Source of the DNA: Alphaproteobacteria bacterium
Lineage (GTDB): Bacteria; Pseudomonadota; Alphaproteobacteria; RF32; CAG-239
Assembly (NCBI GenBank): GCA_017477035.1
Contig: JAFUXW010000003.1
Span: 1-5,474, forward strand
Direction: 5' to 3'
DNA: 5,474 nt
Shown: positions 1-5,474 of the stretch, piece by piece
Layout of the letters: each line of letters opens with the position of its first letter
Position numbering within the stretch: position 1 is the stretch's first letter
Program-made: the position numbers and the translations under genes
The notes under the pieces: model-generated
The model's input: only the letters and a program-made list of their open reading frames with translations
Told to the model about the DNA's origin: nothing
Database searches by the model: none

Positions 1-140
1 AAAACAATAAGTCGGCAAATGTTGCTAAGCGTGCAGAATATCGTTTAGACGGAGTTATGCGCCAAGACCGCTGGAATCCTTACTATAAAAAAATTGCCGA
101 TACTAATGTGTGGTCAAAGTTGAGAAGCGATTTAAAATAA
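1..140 (+). CDS. C-terminal end of an unrecognised protein (5' truncated by the window)
   Basis: One frame (codons beginning at base 3) is open from the window edge to a TAA at 138-140, giving 45 residues; the other two + frames hit stops within the first 50 bases. The tail is basic (eleven Lys/Arg against five Asp/Glu) and aromatic-rich in its middle, with the segments RWNPYYKK and NVWSKLRSDLK. There is no hydrophobic stretch, so this end is probably soluble or peripheral. I do not recognise the family from this fragment. It ends 80 bases before htpX, which appears to have its own promoter, so the two need not share an operon. That it is coding rests only on the open frame and on codon choice resembling its neighbours. 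Confidence 0.5.
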   Translation, partial: NNKSANVAKRAEYRLDGVMRQDRWNPYYKKIADTNVWSKLRSDLK

Positions 141-164
141 TTGCCTATAAAATTTATGCTTTTA

Positions 165-194
165 TTGCCAAAGATGTCATTTTATGATTATATT
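165..194 (+). promoter_or_regulatory. Candidate sigma70-type promoter for htpX
   Basis: A -35 box TTGCCA (165-170) and a -10 box TATATT (189-194) lie 18 bases apart, each with one mismatch to consensus. The predicted start of transcription is near 201, about 20 bases before the htpX ATG. A short dyad TCAT-TTT-ATGA (177-187) sits in the spacer but is too small to call an operator. I do not see a clear heat-shock (RpoH) type promoter here, although htpX is heat-inducible in several bacteria. Confidence 0.5.
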
Positions 195-220
195 CATGTC
201 AATGAGCGAAAGGATAGGTT

Positions 221-1066
221 ATGATAAGAACAATTATATTAATGGTAGCTTTGATGCTGATTTTTATGTTTGTCGGAAATGCTATTGCCGGTGAGCAAGG
301 AATGATGATTGCTTTCTTAATGGCTTGCGGAATGAATTTTTTCAGCTATTTTTTCAGCGATAAAATGGTGCTTAGGCAATATAAAGCGACAGAAGTGACA
401 CCGCAAAGCGCACCGGAGTTGTATTCTATTGTATCGAGGCTTTCTAAAACAGCCGGTTTACCTATGCCGAAAGTGTATATTATACCGGATTCCGTTCCTA
501 ACGCTTTTGCTACCGGACGCAATCCTGAGCATGCCGCAGTTGCCGCTACGCAAGGTTTGTTGAAAATTCTTTCTGAACAAGAAATAGAAGGGGTGTTGGC
601 ACACGAGATGAGCCATGTCAGACACTATGACATTTTGATAGGATCAGTTGCCGCCGTATTTGCCGGAGCAATTGCTATGCTTGCCAATGTTGCTCGTTTT
701 AATGCCGTTGCCGGAGATGAAACTGCATCTAATCGTCGGCAAAGCGGAATAGGCGGTATGATAGCGGTAGTGCTTATGCCGATTGCCGCTACCATAATTC
801 AAATGTCAATTTCTCGAACTCGTGAATATAAAGCCGATGAAGGGGCTGCGCATTTAACTCATCATCCGGAATGGCTGATGAGCGCTCTTGCAAAGTTGGA
901 AGATTATGCTCAAAACTATCGTATGCAAAGAGCAACATCACAAACGGCACACATGTTCATTATAAATCCGTTTAGCGGAATTGGCAGTTTGTCAGGTTTA
1001 TTCAGCACTCATCCGAGTACTAAAGACAGATTGGCACGCTTGGAACAGCTTAAAAAAGAAATGTAA
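221..1066 (+). CDS. htpX: HtpX, membrane-bound zinc metalloprotease (M48B family)
   Basis: The 281-residue product is an inner-membrane zinc endopeptidase whose family helps degrade misfolded membrane proteins alongside FtsH. Two hydrophobic segments open it (about residues 4-22 and 25-44), and two more follow the active site (about 142-158 and 178-196). The zinc motif HExxH is H128-E129-M-S-H132, and the third ligand is most likely E202 in SRTREYKAD. The family signature NAFATG is at 94-99 and PMPKVYII just before it. Length is normal for HtpX (about 280-300). The ATG is preceded by GAAAGGA with 6 bases spacing. One oddity: the segment after the zinc motif reads HVRHYD where relatives usually have a form of HVxNRD. 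The wording resembles alphaproteobacterial HtpX. It probably forms its own unit, driven by the promoter at 165-194. Confidence 0.96.
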   Translation: MIRTIILMVALMLIFMFVGNAIAGEQGMMIAFLMACGMNFFSYFFSDKMVLRQYKATEVTPQSAPELYSIVSRLSKTAGLPMPKVYIIPDSVPNAFATGRNPEHAAVAATQGLLKILSEQEIEGVLAHEMSHVRHYDILIGSVAAVFAGAIAMLANVARFNAVAGDETASNRRQSGIGGMIAVVLMPIAATIIQMSISRTREYKADEGAAHLTHHPEWLMSALAKLEDYAQNYRMQRATSQTAHMFIINPFSGIGSLSGLFSTHPSTKDRLARLEQLKKEM

Positions 1067-1077
1067 GTTTTTATAAC

Positions 1078-1105
1078 TTGAAATTTTACGATATTGGCAT
1101 ATACT
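1078..1105 (+). promoter_or_regulatory. Candidate sigma70-type promoter for desulfoferrodoxin
   Basis: TTGAAA (1078-1083) and TATACT (1100-1105) are separated by 16 bases, each one mismatch from the sigma70 consensus. Transcription would start near 1112, leaving a leader of about 26 bases that contains the AAGGAG ribosome binding site (1125-1130). It lies entirely in the gap after htpX, so desulfoferrodoxin can be expressed independently of htpX. Confidence 0.55.
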
Positions 1106-1115
1106 TGCAATGCAA
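1105..1115. promoter_or_regulatory. Small palindrome at the predicted transcription start, possible operator
   Basis: TTGCA-A-TGCAA is an 11-base palindrome with 5-bp perfect arms. It begins at the last base of the -10 box and covers the predicted start of transcription of the desulfoferrodoxin gene. A repressor bound here would block the promoter. It does not match a regulator site that I recognise (it is not an obvious Fur, PerR or OxyR site), and a 5-bp dyad can occur by chance. Confidence 0.2.
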
Positions 1116-1137
1116 CAATTTAATAAGGAGATAAAAT

Positions 1138-1512
1138 ATGGAATTTTTCAGATGCAGACATTGCGGTAATATTATAGCTTACACACATAAATCCGGTGTT
1201 AATGTGGTTTGTTGCGGTGAAGAAATGCAAAAAATTACCGAAAATACCACCGACGGAGCTGTTGAAAAACATGTTCCAGTTATTACACGTAACGGAGGCA
1301 TAGTTGAGGTTAATATTGGCAGTGTAGATCATCCAATGATACCTGAGCATTATATTGAATGGATAGCCATAGAAACAAAAGCAGGCAACCAACGTAAAAT
1401 TTTGAAGCCAAATGAAGCACCTCATGCTGTATTCTATATTGCGGAAGATGATGAAATTATAAAAGTGTATGAATATTGCAATTTACACGGTTTATGGAGC
1501 GCAACTGTATAA
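1138..1512 (+). CDS. dfx: Desulfoferrodoxin (class I superoxide reductase)
   Basis: The 124-residue protein reduces superoxide to hydrogen peroxide without making oxygen, using electrons from rubredoxin-like donors in the cytoplasm. The N-terminal desulforedoxin domain has four cysteines that bind rubredoxin-type iron center I: C6, C9, C25 and C26 (spacing C-x2-C-x15-C-C). The catalytic domain supplies the His4-Cys1 iron site: H45 (EKHVP), H65 (DHP), H71 (PEHY), C114 and H117 (YCNLHG). E43 and K44, the loop residues that act near the open iron position, are present. All ligands of both centers are therefore intact, and length matches the 2Fe type (about 125). The ATG follows AAGGAG at 7 bases. 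It has its own candidate promoter, and the PHP gene follows after 35 bases. This enzyme usually marks anaerobic or microaerophilic bacteria. Confidence 0.97.
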   Translation: MEFFRCRHCGNIIAYTHKSGVNVVCCGEEMQKITENTTDGAVEKHVPVITRNGGIVEVNIGSVDHPMIPEHYIEWIAIETKAGNQRKILKPNEAPHAVFYIAEDDEIIKVYEYCNLHGLWSATV

Positions 1513-1526
1513 GTTTTGTAGGGCTA

Positions 1527-1548
1527 GCTAAAAAGGATTGCTAAAAAG
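1527..1548 (+). repeat. 9-bp direct repeat across the PHP-gene translation start
   Basis: GCTAAAAAG occurs at 1527-1535 and again at 1540-1548, with a 13-base period. The first copy runs into the Shine-Dalgarno AAGGA (1533-1537); the second ends on the first base of the GTG start codon (1548-1550). It could be a slippage duplication that created or moved the ribosome binding site. No regulatory role can be shown. Confidence 0.45.
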
Positions 1549-2429
1549 TGCAAAATTTTTCTTTTCATATGCACACTGTTGGTTTTGACGGTAAAAACAG
1601 TGAAGAAGAAATGTTGGTAAAAGCAAAAGAGTTCGGTTTGAAACAAATCGGTTTTTCCAATCATTTTATCGTGTATCCTGGTATAGAGAAGACCAATATG
1701 TATACATATGCTGTAAAAGGAGGTTATGAAAGCATATATTCTTCCGATTTTGATGAGGCAATCTCTAAATTTGCTCCGCATTATAAAAAAATTGATGAAC
1801 TTAATAAGAATTACGATATTAAAATATACAAGGGAATGGAAGTAGATTTTTTTGCTTCCGATGAATGGTATAAAGGTATCGAGCGAGCTTTGAGTGTGTT
1901 GAAACCTGATTATATAATAGGTTCAGCACATTTTGTGGAACACAACGGAACTTTGTATAATTCGCACGATTTGAAAAATTCACCACCTTGTGAACAAAAC
2001 ATGTTGGTGCATCGCTATTGGCAAAATGTGCGAGCTGCCGCCGACAGTAAAATGTTTGATTTTGTGGCGCATCTTGATTTGATTAAAAAAGTTGGATTGG
2101 GAAGAGAAGATATTTGGGCAGAAGATGAACGTAAAACCATAGAAACAATCAAAAATTCAGGTATTATGGTCGAAATAAATACCAGTCATTTTAATTTTGA
2201 TGAAAAAGAACCGTATCCGAGCAAACGAATTATGAAAATGTTGGCGGAGTATGATATTCCGGTTTTATTAAGTGATGATGCTCACAAGAAAGAAAATGTA
2301 ACCGCGGGCTTTGCTAAAGCCGAAGAAATTGCTCGAGAGTGCGGAATTAAAAATTTCGGTAATCCTTTGGAGCGGAAAAGAAACTCACTATTTACTCGTT
2401 TGAGCAAAGATATTGAAAACATTTTTTGA
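1548..2429 (+). CDS. PHP-domain phosphoesterase, histidinol-phosphatase (HisJ/HisK) type
   Basis: The 293-residue protein has a complete set of PHP (polymerase and histidinol phosphatase) metal ligands: H7 and H9 (HxH), H39 (SNHF), E98 (GMEVDF), H128 (GSAHF), H175 (AHLD), and D243/D244 with H246 (SDDAH). E209 lies in a conserved VEIN strand. These would hold the multi-metal cluster that hydrolyses a phosphomonoester. The order and wording match the PHP-type histidinol phosphatases, which convert histidinol phosphate to histidinol; those are usually about 260-290 residues. No other his gene is visible, so the true substrate is uncertain and another sugar or nucleotide phosphate is possible. 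There is no signal peptide or membrane segment. The start is GTG, chosen because AAGGA (1533-1537) lies 10 bases upstream and the HxH motif follows at once, as in relatives. It is probably co-transcribed with desulfoferrodoxin. Confidence 0.88.
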   Translation: MQNFSFHMHTVGFDGKNSEEEMLVKAKEFGLKQIGFSNHFIVYPGIEKTNMYTYAVKGGYESIYSSDFDEAISKFAPHYKKIDELNKNYDIKIYKGMEVDFFASDEWYKGIERALSVLKPDYIIGSAHFVEHNGTLYNSHDLKNSPPCEQNMLVHRYWQNVRAAADSKMFDFVAHLDLIKKVGLGREDIWAEDERKTIETIKNSGIMVEINTSHFNFDEKEPYPSKRIMKMLAEYDIPVLLSDDAHKKENVTAGFAKAEEIARECGIKNFGNPLERKRNSLFTRLSKDIENIF

Positions 2430-2523
2430 TTATGCATGATAATATCGTAATTAATTAGCATTCAAAAATATTTCATATAAAATAAACTATACAGACGAAA
2501 TGGTGTTTGCGGAGTGTGGAAAC

Positions 2524-2577
2524 TTGAAAATTGATAGTCAGAGCATATTTTCAAACAGAAAGGGGAAAAATATGCTC
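2524..2577 (+). promoter_or_regulatory. Start-codon hairpin with a competing upstream pairing, candidate RNA switch
   Basis: GAGCATATTTT (2541-2551) is the exact reverse complement of AAAATATGCTC (2567-2577). In RNA this gives an 11-bp stem that contains the ATG of the next gene (2572-2574), with the Shine-Dalgarno AAAGGGG (2559-2565) in the 15-base loop. Upstream, TTGAAAAT (2524-2531) exactly complements ATTTTCAA (2547-2554), which overlaps the left arm of that stem, so the two pairings exclude each other. One fold would hide the start codon and the other would free it. The pairing is read directly from the sequence. Function as a thermometer, attenuator or switch is inference, and AT-rich DNA makes short dyads common. 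Confidence 0.35.
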
Positions 2578-2817
2578 AAGATTATCAAATGGTTTTTTTA
2601 TGGTTTCATATTCGTATTTCTGTGGCAAATTTCGCAAACTTTGGATGATAACCGTGAACAAATAAGTGATGCGACTTTACGTTTAAGCAATAATTTGGAA
2701 AACAGTGCCAATGAAATTATAAAACAAAGTCAGAAAAATATTTCAGATACTCAGCAAAATTTAGCGGATTCCATAAAACAAGCGAGTAAACAATATATAA
2801 AAGAAATAATGAAATAA
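2572..2817 (+). CDS. Small single-pass membrane protein with a long polar helix, unknown function
   Basis: I do not recognise this 81-residue protein. Residues 5-20 are a strongly hydrophobic, aromatic-rich segment beginning just after two lysines, consistent with an N-terminal membrane anchor. Residues 21-81 are polar, rich in Asn, Gln, Ser and Lys, with no proline and only one aromatic residue (Y75), which suggests one long amphipathic or coiled-coil helix. Two stretches beginning ISD (31-33 and 57-59) give it a loosely repetitive look. The frame is open back to an ATG at 2500, which would add 24 residues. I chose 2572 because AAAGGGG lies 6 bases before it and the membrane segment then starts normally; 2500 has no ribosome binding site. 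It sits between the PHP gene (142 bases away) and gyrA (101 bases away). A structural or scaffold role is possible, but nothing in the sequence shows one. Confidence 0.7.
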   Translation: MLKIIKWFFYGFIFVFLWQISQTLDDNREQISDATLRLSNNLENSANEIIKQSQKNISDTQQNLADSIKQASKQYIKEIMK

Positions 2818-2871
2818 TATTGTTTTTGAGGTGGATAAAAGGCAAAAAAAACTTTTTATTTAAGGGGGGAT

Positions 2872-2944
2872 TTGCTATCTTGAATCAGTTTAATTTATAA
2901 AGTAAAAAGAGGTATGAAGTGACTGAAGAAATTCAAGATAGCAA
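2872..2944. repeat. 14-bp perfect inverted repeat enclosing the gyrA ribosome binding site and start
   Basis: TTGCTATCTTGAAT (2872-2885) is the exact reverse complement of ATTCAAGATAGCAA (2931-2944). The arms are separated by 45 bases that hold the Shine-Dalgarno AAGAGG (2907-2912) and the GTG start (2919-2921); the right arm lies in codons 5-9 of gyrA. As RNA it would be a long-looped hairpin isolating the initiation region. As DNA it could be two half-sites for a looping regulator. The left arm also contains TTGCTA, which lies 18 bases before a TATAAA (2896-2901), but a transcript from there would start inside the ribosome binding site, so I doubt it is the promoter. A perfect 14-bp repeat this close is unlikely by chance even in AT-rich DNA. 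Confidence 0.6.
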
Positions 2945-5474
2945 TGTGATTAAAACCGATAATATTACCCCGACAATGATATCCGAAGAAATGCGTCGTA
3001 GTTATTTGGATTACGCGATGAGTGTAATTGTTTCGCGTGCGCTTCCTGATGCCAGAGACGGAATGAAACCAGTGCATCGCCGTATTATTTACGGAATGTA
3101 TGAAAATGGTTATGATTCAACAAAACCTTATCGTAAGTCGGCACGTATTGTCGGTGATGTTATGGGTAAATATCACCCGCATGGTGACAGTTCTATTTAT
3201 GAAGCTATGGTACGTATGGCACAACCTTTCTCAATGCGCGTTACTTTAGTTGACGGACAGGGAAATTTCGGTTCTATGGATGGTGACGGTGCTGCCGCTA
3301 TGCGTTATACGGAGGCCAGACTTGCTAAAGTTTCGGCTTGCTTGACCGATAATTTAGATGAAGATACGGTTGACTTTATGCCTAACTACGATGAGTCTTT
3401 GCAAGAACCTACAGTATTACCGGCACGTTTTCCGAATTTGTTGGTTAACGGCGGTAATGGTATTGCGGTTGGTATGGCAACTAATATCCCACCGCATAAT
3501 TTGGGAGAAGTAATTGATGCTTGTTGTGCTTATATAGATAATCCGCAAATAAGTATTGAAGAACTTACTCAAATTGTTCCTGGGCCGGATTTTCCGACCG
3601 GCGGTTTAATTTTAGGGTACGGAGGTGCCAAACAGGCTTATCTGACTGGACGCGGTTCGGTAATGATGCGTGCTAAGTGTTCTATTGAAGAAATCCGCAA
3701 AGATAAGGAAGCAATTATAGTTCACGAAGTTCCATATCAGGTAAATAAAGCAAATTTGGTGGCTCATATTGCCGAGTTGGTGAAAGATAAACGTGTTGAA
3801 GGTATTTCAGATATACGTGATGAATCTGATCGTCAGGGAGTGCGTATAGTAATTGAAATAAAACGCGATTTTCAAGCAGATGTTATTTTGAATCAACTTT
3901 ATAAATATACTGAATTACAGACTAGTTTTGGTATGAATATGCTTGCCATTAACGGCGGGCGCCCGATGATGATGAATTTGCGCGATATAATATCTACATT
4001 TATTGAGTTTAGAGAAGAAGTAATTCGTCGTCGGACTATTTATCGTTTAAATAAAGCACGTGATAGAGCTCACGTTTTGGTTGGTCTGGCAATTGCCGTT
4101 GAAAACTTGGATCCGGTGATTGAGTTGATTAAAACAGCTCCGACACCTCAAGATGCACGAGAAAGATTGATAAGTACTGAATGGCAAGCCGGAAGTATTG
4201 CTTCGTGGGTTGATTTGATCGATGAACCTGATCATAAAGTTGTAAACGGAATATATCGCTTGTCCGAAGATCAGGCTAAAGCTATTTTGGATTTAAAATT
4301 ACAGCGTTTAACAGGTTTGGAACGTGATAAAATTCACGAAGAATTGGTTGAAATCGGTGCGGATATTAAAGAATATCTTTCGATTTTATCAAGTCGCGAA
4401 AAACTTTACGGTATTATGCGTGATGAATTAATGGCTGTAAAAGATGAATATGCAACCCCACGTTTAACCCAGATTGAAGATATTGAATATAATCAAGATA
4501 TTGAATCACTTATTCAGCGTGAAGAAATGGTGGTTACCGTTACCGAAGAAGGGTATATTAAGCGTGTCCCGTTAAGTGCATATAAAGCTCAGAAACGCGG
4601 TGGCAAAGGCAAATCCGGTATGACTACAAAAGATGAGGATTTTGTTACTCGTTTGTTTGTAGCCAGCACACATACTCCGGTATTGTTCTTCTCTAACAAA
4701 GGCATTGTTTATAAAATGAAGGTTTATAAACTTCCGCTCGGTTCGCCGACCTCAAAAGGAAAACCGTTTGTAAACCTGTTGCCGTTGGTAAGCGGAGAAA
4801 ATATTACCGCCATTATGAAACTTCCGGAAAATGTTGAAGATTGCAAGAATCTTTCAATTGCTTTTGCAACATCTTCAGGAAATATTCGCCGTAATAGCTT
4901 GATGGACTTTGTCAATGTTCAATCTAATGGTAAAATTGCAATGAAACTTGATGAAGGTGACAAGCTGATTAATGTGGCGATGTGCGATGAAAATAATGAT
5001 ATTATGTTGGCCACACGTATGGGTAAATGTATACGTTTTCCGGTGACCGATGTTCGTGTATTTGTAGGGCGTAACTCGACAGGTGTTCGCGGTATAAAAC
5101 TGTCCAAAGGTGATGAAGTCATTTCTATGACAATGCTTAAGCACATTAAGGCATCAGTTGAAGAGCGGGATGAATACTTGAAAGTTTCCGGTGCAATGAA
5201 GAAAACCGATGCAGAAAATGGAACAGATACTTGTATTACAGCCGATCAGACTGGATTATTAAATTTGTTAAGCTTAGAACAGTTTGAGGAAATGCAAAAG
5301 CTGGAAGAGTTTATTCTTACGGTCACGGTTACCGGTTTTGGTAAACGTTCATCTTCTTATGAATACAGAGTAACGGGACGTGGAGGTTCTGGTATTGCAA
5401 ATATTGAACTTTCACCGAGAAATAAAGAGGTTGTAAGCTCTTTCCCGATTACCGATGATAAAGATATTATGATG
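2919..5474 (+). CDS. gyrA: DNA gyrase subunit A (GyrA), 3' end cut by the window
   Basis: This is the breakage-reunion subunit of gyrase, which with GyrB introduces negative supercoils using ATP. The 852 codons visible are open to the edge; about 70 more residues are expected. The N-terminal domain starts with the conserved SYLDYAMSVIVSRALPD. The DNA-cleaving tyrosine is Y130 (MRYTE), preceded by R129. In the quinolone-resistance region, E. coli S83 corresponds to S91 and D87 to E95; Ser plus Glu is a normal drug-sensitive form in many bacteria. The C-terminal pinwheel carries the GyrA box QKRGGKG (558-564), which separates it from ParC. Between about residues 741 and 797 it has an insertion of roughly 50 residues relative to E. 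coli, typical of alphaproteobacteria. The start is GTG with AAGAGG at 6 bases; the ATG at 2914 reaches a stop after two codons and cannot be the start. Confidence 0.98.
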   Translation, partial: MTEEIQDSNVIKTDNITPTMISEEMRRSYLDYAMSVIVSRALPDARDGMKPVHRRIIYGMYENGYDSTKPYRKSARIVGDVMGKYHPHGDSSIYEAMVRMAQPFSMRVTLVDGQGNFGSMDGDGAAAMRYTEARLAKVSACLTDNLDEDTVDFMPNYDESLQEPTVLPARFPNLLVNGGNGIAVGMATNIPPHNLGEVIDACCAYIDNPQISIEELTQIVPGPDFPTGGLILGYGGAKQAYLTGRGSVMMRAKCSIEEIRKDKEAIIVHEVPYQVNKANLVAHIAELVKDKRVEGISDIRDESDRQGVRIVIEIKRDFQADVILNQLYKYTELQTSFGMNMLAINGGRPMMMNLRDIISTFIEFREEVIRRRTIYRLNKARDRAHVLVGLAIAVENLDPVIELIKTAPTPQDARERLISTEWQAGSIASWVDLIDEPDHKVVNGIYRLSEDQAKAILDLKLQRLTGLERDKIHEELVEIGADIKEYLSILSSREKLYGIMRDELMAVKDEYATPRLTQIEDIEYNQDIESLIQREEMVVTVTEEGYIKRVPLSAYKAQKRGGKGKSGMTTKDEDFVTRLFVASTHTPVLFFSNKGIVYKMKVYKLPLGSPTSKGKPFVNLLPLVSGENITAIMKLPENVEDCKNLSIAFATSSGNIRRNSLMDFVNVQSNGKIAMKLDEGDKLINVAMCDENNDIMLATRMGKCIRFPVTDVRVFVGRNSTGVRGIKLSKGDEVISMTMLKHIKASVEERDEYLKVSGAMKKTDAENGTDTCITADQTGLLNLLSLEQFEEMQKLEEFILTVTVTGFGKRSSSYEYRVTGRGGSGIANIELSPRNKEVVSSFPITDDKDIMM

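Noticed and set aside
1065..1079. AAGTT-TTTAT-AACTT dyad at the end of htpX, as a terminator
   Set aside because: The stem is only 5 bp, with one G-C pair and no T-tract after it; it also overlaps the -35 box of the next gene.
1120..1425. 101-residue reverse-strand frame opposite desulfoferrodoxin
   Set aside because: It lies antisense to a gene with every catalytic residue intact and shows no recognisable family.
2413..2443. TTGAAA-N19-GATAAT as promoter for the small membrane protein
   Set aside because: The 19-base spacing is long and the -10 match poor. Other A/T boxes in 2461-2493 (TATAAA, TATACA) lack a partner -35, so no promoter can be called here with confidence.
2500..2571. Longer 105-residue form of the small membrane protein starting at ATG 2500
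   Set aside because: There is no ribosome binding site before 2500, while ATG 2572 has AAAGGGG at good spacing and gives a normal N-terminal membrane segment. The extra 24 codons overlap the regulatory hairpin.
2835..2859. Hairpin ATAAAAGG / CTTTTTAT after the small membrane protein gene, as a terminator
   Set aside because: The stem is 8 bp, almost all A-U with one G-U pair, and is followed by AAGGGGGG rather than a run of T, so it does not look like an intrinsic terminator.
3189..3203. Glu95 in the quinolone-resistance region as a resistance mutation
   Set aside because: Glu at the position of E. coli Asp87 is the ordinary residue in many susceptible bacteria, and the key Ser91 is unchanged.
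4875..5146. Two overlapping reverse-strand frames of 75 and 89 residues within gyrA
   Set aside because: Both are antisense shadows of a highly conserved coding region, and their translations are rich in His, Thr and Ile with no domain pattern.

Overview
The window looks like a chromosomal stretch from an AT-rich alphaproteobacterium with an anaerobic or microaerophilic lifestyle. The alphaproteobacterial assignment rests on the C-terminal part of GyrA, which has the long insertion and the surrounding wording typical of that class, and on an HtpX of alphaproteobacterial style. The lifestyle inference rests on a class I superoxide reductase (desulfoferrodoxin), an enzyme mostly found in anaerobes and microaerophiles. 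A host-associated or gut relative would fit, but that is inference.

All genes lie on the + strand. From left to right they are: the last 45 codons of an unrecognised protein (to 140); htpX, a membrane zinc metalloprotease (221-1066); desulfoferrodoxin (1138-1512); a PHP-family phosphoesterase of the histidinol-phosphatase type (GTG start, 1548-2429); an 81-residue single-pass membrane protein of unknown function (2572-2817); and gyrA, the DNA gyrase A subunit (GTG start at 2919), which runs off the right edge at residue 852. I see no tRNA, rRNA, CRISPR or insertion sequence. No non-coding stretch reaches 300 bases; the longest is 2430-2571.

Good sigma70-like promoters can be read before htpX (TTGCCA-N18-TATATT) and before desulfoferrodoxin (TTGAAA-N16-TATACT). 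The PHP gene follows desulfoferrodoxin by 35 bases and is probably co-transcribed with it. htpX (membrane protein quality control) and desulfoferrodoxin (superoxide detoxification) are both stress functions, but each seems to have its own promoter. No convincing intrinsic terminator was found between any of the genes.

I do not see a clear new multi-gene system. The most interesting signals are two non-coding structures at consecutive start sites. Before the small membrane protein, an 11-bp perfect hairpin buries the ATG and presents the Shine-Dalgarno in its loop. An upstream 8-base segment could pair with the same arm instead, giving a possible two-state switch. Around the gyrA start, a 14-bp perfect inverted repeat (2872-2885 with 2931-2944) encloses both the Shine-Dalgarno and the GTG. 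Either could be translational control or, at gyrA, a DNA operator.
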